Below are positions 29,217 through 37,964 of a stretch of DNA of 64,000 nt, one piece after another. The stretch is from Pararhizobium antarcticum (lineage in GTDB: Bacteria > Pseudomonadota > Alphaproteobacteria > Rhizobiales > Rhizobiaceae), in the NCBI RefSeq assembly GCF_001885585.1, contig NZ_LSRP01000085.1, positions 1 through 64,000 of the forward strand, read 5' to 3'. The notes under the pieces are model-generated. The model did no database searches and had not been told where the DNA came from. It was given only the letters and a program-made list of their open reading frames with translations. The translations under genes and the position numbers were made by a program. Position 1 is the stretch's first letter, and each line of letters begins with the position of its first letter.

Positions 29217-29245
29217 TTGCTAAGCGCACAAAAAACCATCATACC
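29217..29245 (+). promoter_or_regulatory. Candidate promoter of the first AbcR-like RNA
   Basis: TTGCTA (29217-29222), a 17-base spacer and CATACC (29240-29245) form a weak sigma-70-like pair just before the conserved RNA start. Upstream, GCGCA-GCGG-TGCGC and CATG-GCTGA-CATG are inverted repeats that could bind a regulator such as LsrB. The promoter is placed by analogy with the second copy. Confidence 0.4.
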
Positions 29246-29250
29246 GACTG

Positions 29251-29371
29251 CAGCTGATGCAGTTTGGTGGCTTTTTTCCTCCCAGTGCCACCGCAGCAGC
29301 TGTTCCCCTCTGGAGGTTAATTACCTTCATAACTATAAAGGGCCCAAGTTTTCTTGTGGCCCTCTTTTTTT
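29251..29371 (+). ncRNA. abcR: AbcR-family (alpha-r15) trans-acting sRNA, copy A
   Basis: About 120 bases of untranslated RNA resembling the AbcR sRNAs, which with Hfq repress many ABC transporter mRNAs. A 5' stem pairs CAGCTG..TGC (29251-) with GCAGCAGCTG. Its loop carries TTTCCTCCCAGTGCC and is followed by TTCCCCTCTGG: two C/U-rich anti-Shine-Dalgarno segments. A small AGGT/ACCT hairpin comes next, then an intrinsic terminator (AGGGCC-CAAG-TTTT-CTTG-T-GGCCCT plus seven T). Copy B has the same layout, with compensating changes in the terminator stem (GGGCC/GGCCC against GGACC/GGTCC), strong evidence for RNA. Location after lsrB matches Sinorhizobium. Which copy equals AbcR1 or AbcR2 is not decided. 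Confidence 0.88.
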
Positions 29372-29421
29372 GCGCTTTTTTCGAGATCACCGCATGGTTG
29401 TATTGATTTACACTGCCAGCT

Positions 29422-29450
29422 CTTGAAATCGGCGCAGCGGCTTTCCATAT
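29422..29450 (+). promoter_or_regulatory. Sigma-70-type promoter of the second AbcR-like RNA
   Basis: CTTGAA (29422-29427), a 17-base spacer and CCATAT (29445-29450) closely fit the CTTGAC-N17-CTATAT promoter I recall for this sRNA family. Transcription would start at about 29457, where the conserved RNA begins. Confidence 0.65.
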
Positions 29451-29456
29451 CCAGTT

Positions 29457-29578
29457 CAGCTGTTGCAGTTTCGGTGGCCCATTTTCCTCCCAGTGCCGCC
29501 GCAGCAGCTGTTCCCCTCTGGAGGTTTTGGAAACCTTCAACCTTACAGGACCCAAGTTTTCTTGCGGTCCTTTTTTTT
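29457..29578 (+). ncRNA. abcR: AbcR-family (alpha-r15) trans-acting sRNA, copy B
   Basis: Second tandem AbcR-like RNA, about 122 bases. The 5' stem is CAGCTGTTGC / GCAGCAGCTG, and the loop holds the same TTTCCTCCCAGTGCC segment. TTCCCCTCTGGAGG follows, then an AGGTTT/AAACCT hairpin and a terminator (AGGACC-CAAG-TTTT-CTTG-C-GGTCCT plus eight T). The 29-base core from TTTCCTCCC to TTCCCCTC differs from copy A at one position only, while the flanks diverge. This is the pattern expected when the target-pairing segments are under selection. Short open frames crossing this region have no ribosome sites and are not genes. Confidence 0.88.
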
Positions 29579-29648
29579 GCCTGATCGGCAGGCAGGTTTA
29601 CCAGCTGAACCGTCGGCAGATTTCGATTTCACGGCTTCGTGACTTGAT

Positions 29649-29688
29649 ATCGGGAATTTCCGATCCATATATCGATAAATCGCGATTT
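29649..29688. promoter_or_regulatory. Palindromes upstream of arsR-type gene
   Basis: Two dyads precede the ArsR gene: a near-perfect 16-mer ATCGGGAATTTCCGAT (29649-29664) and a perfect 12-mer AAATCGCGATTT (29677-29688). ArsR proteins bind such AT-rich dyads and usually repress their own operon, so these are operator candidates. Confidence 0.5.
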
Positions 29689-29724
29689 GGCGATTTCGAA
29701 GCGATCGATGATCGGAAACGGACG

Positions 29725-30018
29725 ATGGACAAGGACGAAATCCTGAAAGCGCTGGCCCACCCCAAGCGCATCGAAATGCTCGCCTGGCTGAAGGAACCGC
29801 AGGCGCATTTTTCAAACCAGGAGCATCCGCTCGACATGGGCGTCTGCGCCAGCCAGTTCGAGCGCTGCGGCCTGTCGCAATCGACCGTTTCAGCCCATCT
29901 GGCAACGTTGCAACGTGCCGGACTGGTCAGCACCCGCAGGGTCGGCCAGTGGATCTTCTATCGACGCAACGAAGAGACAATCGCGGCCTTCCTCACCGAT
30001 ATCAGCAGGACGCTCTGA
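29725..30018 (+). CDS. ArsR family transcriptional repressor
   Basis: A 97-residue winged-helix regulator: ILKALAHPKRIEMLAWL, the recognition helix LSQSTVSAHLATLQRAGLV split by normal turns, and the wing STRRVGQWIFYRRN. An inserted loop with Cys residues (MGVCASQFERCG) might sense thiols or electrophiles, in keeping with the adjacent Old Yellow Enzyme, but this is inference. The ATG at 29725 gives the family start; the frame continues upstream into the sRNA region without support. The next gene begins 58 bases later on the same strand. Confidence 0.9.
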   Translation: MDKDEILKALAHPKRIEMLAWLKEPQAHFSNQEHPLDMGVCASQFERCGLSQSTVSAHLATLQRAGLVSTRRVGQWIFYRRNEETIAAFLTDISRTL

Positions 30019-30076
30019 TCCGCGCTCTACACGCCCTCTCCCAAGACCCAATCCCAACCCTGAAATGGATAATCCC

Positions 30077-31198
30077 ATGCCCACATTGTTTGACCCCATC
30101 ACGATCGGCGACATCACGCTTTCCAACCGGATCGTCATGGCGCCGCTGACCCGCAACCGGTCGCCCAAGGCCGTGCCCGGCCCGCTTGTCGCCGCCTACT
30201 ACGAGCAGCGCGCCTCGGCCGGCCTGCTGATCACCGAGGCCACCGCGATCACCCACCAGGGACAGGGTTATGCCGACGTTCCCGGTCTCTACACCAAGGA
30301 AGCACTGGATGGCTGGAAGGCCGTCACAGACGGCGTGCACAAAGCAGGCGGCAAGATCGTCGTGCAGATGTGGCATGTCGGCCGTATCTCCCACACTTCG
30401 CTGCAGCCGGATGGCGGCAAGCCGGTCTCCGCTTCGGCGATCCAGGCGAAGTCCAAGACCTACCTGATCAATGACGACGGCACCGGCACCTTTGCCGACA
30501 CGTCCGAGCCGCGTGCCCTCGAACTTTCGGAAATCCCAGGTATCGTCGAGGATTACCGCAAGGCCGCCCGCGCCGCGATCGATGCGGGTTTTGACGGTGT
30601 CGAGATCCATGCCGCCAACGGCTATCTGATCGACCAGTTCCTGCGCTCGGGCTCCAATGTCCGCACCGACGCCTATGGCGGCGCCATCGAGAATCGCGCG
30701 CGCTTCCTGTTCGAAGTGACCGATGCGATCACCAAGGAAATCGGCGACGGCAAGACCGGCATCCGCATCTCGCCGGTGACCCCCGCCAATGACGCCTCCG
30801 ATCCGGATGCACAGCCGCTGTTTGCCCATGTCGTCGAAGGCCTGGCCAAGTACAAGCTCGCCTATATCCACATCATCGAAGGTGCCACCGGCGGTCCGCG
30901 CGACTTCCAGCAGGGCGACACGCCCTTTGACTATGATGCGCTGCGGGCAGCCTACAAGAATGCGGGCGGTGCAGCCGCCTGGATGGCCAACAATGGCTAT
31001 GACCGCGCGCTGGCGCTCGAGGCTGTCGAAAAGGGTCATGCCGATCTCGTCGCCTTCGGCAAGCCGTTCATCGCCAATCCGGACCTGGTCGAGCGCCTGA
31101 AGGATGATGCGCCGCTCAACACGCCGGATCAGCAGACCTTCTATGGTGGCGGTGCAAAGGGCTACACCGACTATCCGACGCTGGATCAGGCTGCCTGA
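30077..31198 (+). CDS. nemA: Old Yellow Enzyme family alkene reductase (NemA-like)
   Basis: A 373-residue FMN-dependent (beta/alpha)8 reductase that reduces activated C=C bonds such as N-ethylmaleimide or quinone-like electrophiles. The family start TLFDPITIGDITLSNRIVMAPLTRNRS, the substrate-binding pair in HAANGYLIDQFLR, and RTDAYGGAIENRARF are clear. I prefer the ATG at 30077; 30065 is in frame four codons earlier. Co-orientation with an arsR-type repressor suggests induction by reactive electrophiles, as in the E. coli nemRA operon, although NemR there is a TetR protein. A strong terminator follows. Confidence 0.93.
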   Translation: MPTLFDPITIGDITLSNRIVMAPLTRNRSPKAVPGPLVAAYYEQRASAGLLITEATAITHQGQGYADVPGLYTKEALDGWKAVTDGVHKAGGKIVVQMWHVGRISHTSLQPDGGKPVSASAIQAKSKTYLINDDGTGTFADTSEPRALELSEIPGIVEDYRKAARAAIDAGFDGVEIHAANGYLIDQFLRSGSNVRTDAYGGAIENRARFLFEVTDAITKEIGDGKTGIRISPVTPANDASDPDAQPLFAHVVEGLAKYKLAYIHIIEGATGGPRDFQQGDTPFDYDALRAAYKNAGGAAAWMANNGYDRALALEAVEKGHADLVAFGKPFIANPDLVERLKDDAPLNTPDQQTFYGGGAKGYTDYPTLDQAA

Positions 31199-31224
31199 GC
31201 CTTTCGGCGATAAGACATCTGGAA

Positions 31225-31250
31225 AATCCCGCCCGCGTGGCGGGATTTTT
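31225..31250 (+). terminator. Rho-independent terminator of the alkene reductase gene
   Basis: A 9-bp stem AATCCCGCC / GGCGGGATT with a 5-base loop is followed by TTTGTTTT, 27 bases after the stop codon. Confidence 0.87.
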
Positions 31251-31342
31251 GTTTTGGAGAGTTGTTGCCCGCGCCGGACTGTGGCAACACGCCACCGCGT
31301 GAGCCAACAGCGACCACCACAGCGACAAGGACGGGGATTTCA

Positions 31343-31858
31343 GTGCAGATACGGGATGCAGACGAAAACGATCTGGCGGCAATCTGCGCCATCTACAACG
31401 ACGCCGTCGCCAACACCACTGCGATCTGGAACGAGCGCGAAGTCGACATCGCCAACCGCGCCAACTGGCTCGCCGACCGGGTCCGCAGCGGCTATCCGGT
31501 GCTGGTTGCGGTGACCCAAGACGGTCTCGTCGCCGGTTACGCCTCGTTTGGCGACTGGCGCGCCTTTGACGGCTACCGGCACACCGTCGAACATTCCGTC
31601 TATGTCGAGAAAACCCAGCGCGGCGGCGGCATCGGTCGTCAGTTGATGCTTGCCCTGATCGAGCGCGCCAAGGGCTGCGGCAAACATGTCATGGTCGCCG
31701 GCATCGAGACAGGCAATGCCGGCTCGATCCGCCTGCACGAGACGCTCGGCTTCGAAGTGACCGGCCAGATGCGCGAAGTCGGCACCAAGTTCGGCCGCTG
31801 GCTGGACCTGACTTTCATGCAGCTGATCCTCAACGATCACGCCCCGGACCAGGCTTAA
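31343..31858 (+). CDS. GNAT N-acetyltransferase (phosphinothricin/methionine-sulfoximine type)
   Basis: A 171-residue acetyl-CoA-dependent acetyltransferase. The start IRDADENDLAAICAIYNDAVANTTAIW and the motif HSVYVEKTQRGGGIGRQLM (acetyl-CoA loop) are typical of the Pat/Bar/MddA group. This group acetylates phosphinothricin, methionine sulfoximine or similar amino acid analogues. The best start is a GTG at 31343, with GGGG 6 bases upstream; an in-frame ATG at 31262 would add 27 unlikely residues. It stands alone after a terminator. The physiological substrate is uncertain. Confidence 0.9.
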   Translation: MQIRDADENDLAAICAIYNDAVANTTAIWNEREVDIANRANWLADRVRSGYPVLVAVTQDGLVAGYASFGDWRAFDGYRHTVEHSVYVEKTQRGGGIGRQLMLALIERAKGCGKHVMVAGIETGNAGSIRLHETLGFEVTGQMREVGTKFGRWLDLTFMQLILNDHAPDQA

Positions 31859-32024
31859 CGCCAGTCTCTTCCGGCTATGCCCTGCGCCCGTGCCGGGTAG
31901 CCGGCTTTGGCTTCATTACGCCGGCGACAAAGGGTCATGGCGGCACGGACTGTCCGTCCCCTGCGATCCCCAAACAGAATGGGCTCAGCCGTTTCCGGCG
32001 GAGCCGATTTTCAAATGGCGAACT

Positions 32025-33682
<1,658 letters not shown>

Positions 33683-34135
33683 ATGGGTCTCGACCACGAA
33701 ATCGGCGCGACACGCAGGGCGGCGCGGCCCATGCGGTGGCGGGCCCATCTGGCGCTGGGCACAATCGCCATCGGCATGCTGATGACCATGGGTGTCGGAA
33801 CACAGGCCGCGGCTGAACCGCAACCGGCAACGACGTTGGGTGCGGCGTTGACGACATCCGCGGCGGCCGGCACGGCCGGAGCGGCGATGGCGGGCGCGCA
33901 TTCGAGCGCTTGGCGTACGACCGAGTCAATGGCCGACCGATCAATGCATACGGGTGGCATTCCCGCCGTTGAAGGCGCATCCCTGGTCGAACTGTCGCGC
34001 GCCTCAAGCGCCGAACGCCATATCCAGATCGGCATGCTTCTGATCATTGTCTCGCTGATGGCGGCGACGTCTTTCAGCCTGTGGCGCTGGCAACTGCGCG
34101 GCCTGATTTCGGAAGCTGCCCACCATGACGCCTGA
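33683..34135 (+). CDS. Small membrane protein of unknown function
   Basis: A 150-residue protein with two hydrophobic segments: about residues 17-40 (WRAHLALGTIAIGMLMTMGVG) and about 112-132 (IQIGMLLIIVSLMAATSFSLW). An Ala/Thr/Ser-rich middle probably faces the periplasm. I chose the ATG at 33683 because AAGGA lies 8 bases upstream; the frame runs back to 33650. The opposite strand also has an open frame here, but it lacks a ribosome site and a protein-like composition. It overlaps the next small gene by 11 bases, so the two are probably translated together. I do not recognise the family. Confidence 0.65.
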   Translation: MGLDHEIGATRRAARPMRWRAHLALGTIAIGMLMTMGVGTQAAAEPQPATTLGAALTTSAAAGTAGAAMAGAHSSAWRTTESMADRSMHTGGIPAVEGASLVELSRASSAERHIQIGMLLIIVSLMAATSFSLWRWQLRGLISEAAHHDA

Positions 34136-34319
34136 TATGTCCACACCACCGCGCCACGGCTTCCTTGCCCGGCTCAATCCGATCGAGACCCTCGTTCTGG
34201 CGATGATCGCGCTGCTTGCGCTCGCCGGCCTGATGCTGATCGGCAAGGGTCTCCTGCTGAAGAGCGGGCCGGCCATCGACAGCATGCCCTCGAGCCCGCA
34301 ACTTCTCGCCCCGCTATGA
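34125..34319 (+). CDS. Small single-pass membrane protein
   Basis: A 64-residue protein with one membrane segment (about residues 18-45, NPIETLVLAMIALLALAGLML) and short polar tails. The ATG at 34125 has GGAAG 9 bases upstream and overlaps the end of the previous gene by 11 bases, so the pair looks like an operon. A second ATG at 34137 is possible. A 7-bp hairpin (CCGGTGC / GCACCGG) begins 7 bases after the stop codon. No family is recognised; a small membrane complex with the upstream protein is conceivable. Confidence 0.6.
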   Translation: MTPDMSTPPRHGFLARLNPIETLVLAMIALLALAGLMLIGKGLLLKSGPAIDSMPSSPQLLAPL

Positions 34320-35050
34320 TCATGACCGGTGCCTGGCAAGCACCGGGACATCCGGCCGCGCAGGATCGTCAAACCAGCATCAATCCGGACCGATCCGGGC
34401 CGAGAAGCTCCGACCATCGAGACTTGGTGTTACTTCCCGTGCATTTGTCCCGTGCGGGGATATGCTTGCGCCCTGCGCCAGGAAGCATCCGTTCAATGCC
34501 AAAGAAACCGTATTGCGCCAGAGCGGATGACTAAATCCTCCATCAGGACAAAAGGTTTCAGAAGCCAGTTTTATCAAACGGTTAATAAATCTGCTCGGTC
34601 CTGCCGGCCCGTTCGGCCGGGCAGCAAGCGACATGAAAGGACGCAATCAGCCCAGAATTTCCGCATAAATATCGTAAAATTCCATGATTTCAATAGCTTG
34701 CGATACAAAACCCTAAAAATCGAAAAAGCGGCAGATGCGCGGTTTTTGAACAATGCCACTTGGCGTCGGACCTTCAAAAAACTTTTGCTTGCCAATTTAA
34801 ACTAAACCCATCAATCTTACTGTGTTCGGGCATTTTGCGAACATGGGAAGACCTAGAATAATGCGCGCCGGAGACGCAAAATGCTCCGGGCAGTCGGATG
34901 AAGAGGCCGCCGCAAGGCAGTCTGTTTGATGACTGGCTGTAATGACAGGATCCTTTCCTCTTAGTCGAGAACTGCCTGCCCCCGCCCCCATGGGCATATA
35001 ATGTGATGCTGCCCGCCGCTCCTCCGGGCAGAGGAAAAAGGACCTGACGC
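34320..35050. other. Long intergenic region before the cold-shock gene
   Basis: About 730 bases without a supported gene. It contains a hairpin at 34326-34346 (CCGGTGC / GCACCGG), another at 34601-34624 (CTGCC-GGCC / GGCC-GGGCAG, with a bulge), a distinctly AT-rich part at about 34640-34830, and the cold-shock promoter and leader near 34997-35040. An open frame at 34329-34805 has no ribosome site or protein-like composition, and I do not call it. A small RNA cannot be excluded. Confidence 0.45.
34997..35040 (+). promoter_or_regulatory. Cold-shock gene promoter and structured leader
   Basis: A consensus -10 box TATAAT (34997-35002) is followed by a leader of about 40 bases. The leader holds a 7-bp hairpin (CTGCCCG / CGGGCAG, about 35009-35031) that ends just before the ribosome site GAGGAAAAAGGA. 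No good -35 box is visible. Leader structure next to the ribosome site is a common way to control cold-shock genes. Confidence 0.5.
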
Positions 35051-35266
35051 ATGGCCGAGACTGGCATTGTAAAATTCTTCAACACCGACAAGGGCTTTGG
35101 ATTTATCAAACCGGACAATGGTGGCGCCGATATCTTCGTCCATATTTCTGCCGTGCAGGCATCCGGCCTGAACGGACTTTCGGAAAACCAGAAGGTCAGC
35201 TTCGACACGGAACCGGATCGCCGCGGCAAGGGGCCAAAGGCGGTCAACCTGCAGGTCGACGGCTAA
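35051..35266 (+). CDS. Cold-shock domain protein (CspA family)
   Basis: A 71-residue single cold-shock domain. RNP1 is KGFGFIKP and RNP2 is DIFVHISAV, the aromatic nucleic-acid-binding motifs of a five-stranded OB fold. Such proteins bind single-stranded RNA and melt structures in the cold or in stationary phase. The ATG at 35051 has AAAAAGGA upstream. The gene has its own promoter and a good terminator. Confidence 0.96.
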   Translation: MAETGIVKFFNTDKGFGFIKPDNGGADIFVHISAVQASGLNGLSENQKVSFDTEPDRRGKGPKAVNLQVDG

Positions 35267-35297
35267 GGCCGCACCCGCAAAATCGTTCACGTTGAAG

Positions 35298-35320
35298 CCC
35301 GGCGGTCTGCCGGGTTTTTT
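35298..35320 (+). terminator. Rho-independent terminator of the cold-shock gene
   Basis: A 6-bp GC stem CCCGGC / GCCGGG with a 5-base loop is followed by TTTTTT, 31 bases after the stop codon. Confidence 0.88.
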
Positions 35321-35408
35321 CGTTCAGCCTGCATTCAGTTTCGCCACACTACTCTGTTTTCATCATGAAGGACGGAATGTGATCCGGACCATGCACAGGA
35401 TTAAACCA

Positions 35409-35834
35409 ATGAATACGTTCATCAAAGCAGCAGTTCTTGCAATCGTTGCAACGGCGACCGTTCTGCCGACGCTGTCGGTCGCCCATGCGGAAGATTGGCG
35501 CCGTCATCGTCGCCATCATGATAGTGATCGCGGCGACGGCATAGCACTCGGCGCACTCGGCCTTGCAACCGGCGTGATCATCGGTGGTGCCATCGCCAAT
35601 TCGCAGCCGCGCTACCGGGAACGCGTCTATATCGATCCGGAGCCCGAATATTACGAGCCGCGCCCGGTCTATCGCCGCCAGCGTCCGGTCGTCGTACAGC
35701 AGACCTACGGGTCGGTCGAACCCTGGTCTCCGGCTTGGTACCGTTACTGCTCGCAGCGATACCGCTCGTTCAACCCGAACTCCGGGACGTTCCGCGGCTA
35801 TGACGGTCGCGACTATTTCTGCACCGCCGGCTGA
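35409..35834 (+). CDS. BA14K family exported protein
   Basis: A 141-residue protein with a signal peptide (MNTFIKAAVLAIVATATVLPTLSVAHA), a His/Arg/Asp-rich stretch (WRRHRRHHDSDRGD), a hydrophobic glycine-rich segment (ALGALGLATGVIIGGAIA) and a Tyr/Pro/Arg-rich linker. The C-terminal BA14K motif has CSQRYRSFNPNSGTF and DYFCTAG with two Cys. Relatives include the Brucella 14-kDa immunoreactive protein with lectin-like behaviour. The ATG at 35409 has AGGA upstream. It is probably envelope-located; its molecular role here is unknown. Confidence 0.88.
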   Translation: MNTFIKAAVLAIVATATVLPTLSVAHAEDWRRHRRHHDSDRGDGIALGALGLATGVIIGGAIANSQPRYRERVYIDPEPEYYEPRPVYRRQRPVVVQQTYGSVEPWSPAWYRYCSQRYRSFNPNSGTFRGYDGRDYFCTAG

Positions 35835-35862
35835 TCGCGACCACGGTCAGACAACATTCAAA

Positions 35863-35892
35863 GGCATGCGCTTTGCGGCGCATGCCTTTTTT
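35863..35892. terminator. Terminator between BA14K gene and convergent hydrolase gene
   Basis: A perfect 9-bp stem GGCATGCGC / GCGCATGCC with a 6-base loop is followed by TTTTTT on the plus strand, in the short gap between two convergent genes. Confidence 0.87.
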
Positions 35893-35907
35893 GCGTCCTG
35901 AGGCGCG

Positions 35908-36549
35908 TCAGAGCCCGCGCAGATAGGGGTTGGTTCGCCGCTCCTCGCCGATCTGGCCGCCGGGGCCATGACCGCAGATGAACCCGACGCCATCGCCCAG
36001 CGGCAGGATCTTGTCGCGGATGGAATCGAGAAGCTGCTGGTGGTCGCCGCCCGGCAGATCGGTGCGCCCGATCGACCCGCGGAACAAGACGTCGCCGACA
36101 TGCGCGAAACCCTGTTCGCGGTTGAAATAGACGACGTGGCCCGGCGCATGACCTGGACAATGCAGGACTTCGAAAAGGTGATTGCCGAAGGAGACCGTAT
36201 CGCCATCCTCCAGCCACTGGTCCGGGATGACGTTCTGGACTTTCATCGCCAGGCCAAAGTGCTCAGCCTGCGTTTCGAGTTTTTCGAGCAGGGGCAGATC
36301 GTCCTTGTGCGGGCCGATGATATCGAGACCCAGCGCTTCCTTGAGTTCCTTGGCGCCACCGGCGTGGTCTATATGACCATGGGTCAGCCAGATCGCCTTC
36401 AGTGTGATGCCGTTGCCTGTGACCGTTTCGAGGATGACATCGACGTCGCCACCGGGATCGACGATCACGCCTTCCTTGGTTTCGGTGTCAAACAGCACCG
36501 TGCAATTCTGCTGGAAATGGGTAACCGGGATAACGCCCGCCTGTAGCAT
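35908..36549 (-). CDS. Metallo-beta-lactamase-fold hydrolase (glyoxalase II-like)
   Basis: A 213-residue single-domain hydrolase. The di-metal motif is THGHIDHAGG, with further ligands in CPGHAPGHVVY, HVGDVLFRGSIGRTDLPGG and ICGHGPGG. This pattern fits the glyoxalase II-like subgroup (YcbL type), which hydrolyses thioesters such as S-lactoylglutathione. It lacks the C-terminal helical domain of full glyoxalase II. I use the ATG at 36549, with GAGAGG about 9 bases upstream; the frame reaches 36591. Confidence 0.9.
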   Translation of the reverse strand: MLQAGVIPVTHFQQNCTVLFDTETKEGVIVDPGGDVDVILETVTGNGITLKAIWLTHGHIDHAGGAKELKEALGLDIIGPHKDDLPLLEKLETQAEHFGLAMKVQNVIPDQWLEDGDTVSFGNHLFEVLHCPGHAPGHVVYFNREQGFAHVGDVLFRGSIGRTDLPGGDHQQLLDSIRDKILPLGDGVGFICGHGPGGQIGEERRTNPYLRGL

Positions 36550-36675
36550 GCTGTCCGTACCTCTCATGCCCGAAGATTGGGTCGGGTCCAACGATAGGGT
36601 CGCACCCGAAGGAACGGACCAGGTCCAAAGATCGACCCAGATATAGCGAAGCTGCCGGCTGAGTACAGGGGACGA

Positions 36676-36840
36676 CTAACGGATCGAGGCAATTTCCACC
36701 GGTGCATGGATCGGCGCCGGGAGGTTGAGCGTGGTCATCAGCAAGGCAAAGACCATGATTTTGAGTGTGACGACGGTGACGACCACCGGCCGAAGCTGCG
36801 CGGCGGCAGTGTGGTGGTCATGGGGCAATTGTGGCTGCAT
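36676..36840 (-). CDS. Small single-pass membrane protein
   Basis: A 54-residue open frame starting MQPQLPHDHHTAAAQ, with a hydrophobic segment of about 22 residues (VVVTVVTLKIMVFALLMTTLN, written here up to its polar edge) and a short tail. The ATG at 36840 is preceded by GGAG 8 bases upstream, which supports translation. It is divergent from the SH3/DUF1236 gene. The same frame continues upstream as a shadow of that gene, so only this distal part is likely real. No family is known to me. Confidence 0.5.
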   Translation of the reverse strand: MQPQLPHDHHTAAAQLRPVVVTVVTLKIMVFALLMTTLNLPAPIHAPVEIASIR

Positions 36841-37005
36841 GGTGGCGATCTCCGGTTCGGCCCATAAACCAGCGGGCCCGCAAAAAGTTCCCATGAAAAC
36901 GGAACGATTCCAGTATTTTACATTTTCATATTTCGTGAAGTTCCGCGGGGAACATCCCCGCCCCGCCGGCGTTTTGGTGGCATTGTCAGATTGGAGAACG
37001 AGACC

Positions 37006-37623
37006 ATGAAACCCACCCTGAAATTGCGCCACATGATCGCCTTGAGCGGCTTTGCCCTTGCGGCGACGACGTCGCTTGCCTTTGCCCAGATGAGCGTGAC
37101 GACCGTCACCGATCTCAACATCCAGTCCGGGCCCGGGACGGAATATCCAACCGTCGGTCTCGCAACGCGCGGCAGTGCCGGCGTGCTCGATGGCTGCATC
37201 GAGGGCAGCAACTGGTGCCGCATCGACGTCAATGGCATGCGGGGCTGGGTCTTTGCCGAGAACCTGTCGGTCGACCAGGGCGGTCAGCCGATGATCGTCG
37301 AACAGCACCGCGTCGACCTTGGCGTGCCTGTCGTCACCTATGAAACGACAAGCAGTGCCGTCGCCGCGCCGGATCCGCAGCCGGGTGACGAATTGCTTGG
37401 CCGCGTCGGCGAGGTCAATCCGCCGGAACTGGTGCGCACCTATATCGACACCAACCCTGTCGAAACCGTGACGATCGATGGCGACATCATCGTCGGTGGC
37501 ACAGTGCCGGAGACCGTGACCATGGTCGAAGTCCCGGATTACCAATATCGCTATGCACGGGTCAATGATCGCCAGGTTCTGGTCGACCCAGCGACCCGCC
37601 AGATCGTCTACGTCTACCAGTAA
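37006..37623 (+). CDS. Exported SH3-domain protein with C-terminal DUF1236 motif
   Basis: A 205-residue protein with a signal peptide (MKPTLKLRHMIALSGFALAATTSLAFAQ) and a bacterial SH3 domain at about residues 30-90 (TDLNIQSGPGTEYPTVG, GSNWCRIDVNGMRGWVFAENL). Toward the end comes YARVNDRQVLVDPATRQIVYVYQ, written here as the DUF1236 element split after DRQV. Bacterial SH3 domains often bind cell wall peptides; DUF1236 is common in rhizobial periplasmic proteins and of unknown role. The ATG at 37006 has GGAG 9 bases upstream; the frame begins at 36991. Confidence 0.88.
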   Translation: MKPTLKLRHMIALSGFALAATTSLAFAQMSVTTVTDLNIQSGPGTEYPTVGLATRGSAGVLDGCIEGSNWCRIDVNGMRGWVFAENLSVDQGGQPMIVEQHRVDLGVPVVTYETTSSAVAAPDPQPGDELLGRVGEVNPPELVRTYIDTNPVETVTIDGDIIVGGTVPETVTMVEVPDYQYRYARVNDRQVLVDPATRQIVYVYQ

Positions 37624-37639
37624 CAGCAGCGACACGACA

Positions 37640-37670
37640 AAAACGGCGGCCTTCGCGGGCCGCCGTTTTT
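37640..37670 (+). terminator. Rho-independent terminator of the SH3/DUF1236 gene
   Basis: A perfect 12-bp stem AAAACGGCGGCC / GGCCGCCGTTTT with a 6-base loop ends in a run of five T, 17 bases after the stop codon. Confidence 0.9.
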
Positions 37671-37869
37671 GCATGGATTATTGTGGATCACGCAGCTTCC
37701 GCCCGGCAGCGTTTTTTGGCCACAGCGACCACCGCACGGTCTCCACCCTCTTGCGACAATGCACACAAGCCTGTTCCACGAATTGCGAATTGCAGATTGT
37801 GGATTGGCGATCGGCACGTCACCGCCTATCTTGCGAAGCACGGAAGCGCAGGTTCATGGCATCCGGAAT

Positions 37870-37915
37870 GATTGATGCTATCAATCTGAAAAATATGTCA
37901 ATAAAGCTGACATAT
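37870..37915. promoter_or_regulatory. Two perfect palindromes: operator candidates of the marR operon
   Basis: GATTGAT-GCT-ATCAATC (37870-37886) and ATATGTCA-N7-TGACATAT (37893-37915) are perfect inverted repeats lying 50-95 bases before the MarR gene. A weaker TGAC-N6-GTCA follows at 37921-37934. MarR dimers typically bind 16-24-bp dyads overlapping their own promoter, so autoregulation is likely. The binding assignment is inferred. Confidence 0.65.
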
Positions 37916-37964
37916 CCTGATGACTGTGTCGTCAAGTGCAGGCTGAGTGAAAGGAAACGACCGC

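Noticed and set aside
29217-29584. Short open frames on both strands in the sRNA interval
   Set aside because: They cross intrinsic terminators and covarying RNA stems, and have no ribosome sites. The AbcR RNAs explain the sequence.
34329-34805. 158-codon plus-strand frame before the cold-shock gene
   Set aside because: No ribosome site, unusual composition (many Arg, Ser, Lys and Phe from AT-rich DNA), and it passes through a hairpin.
36676-37674. 332-residue minus-strand frame
   Set aside because: Most of it is antisense to the SH3/DUF1236 gene. Only its last 54 codons, with their own ribosome site, are kept as a small membrane protein.
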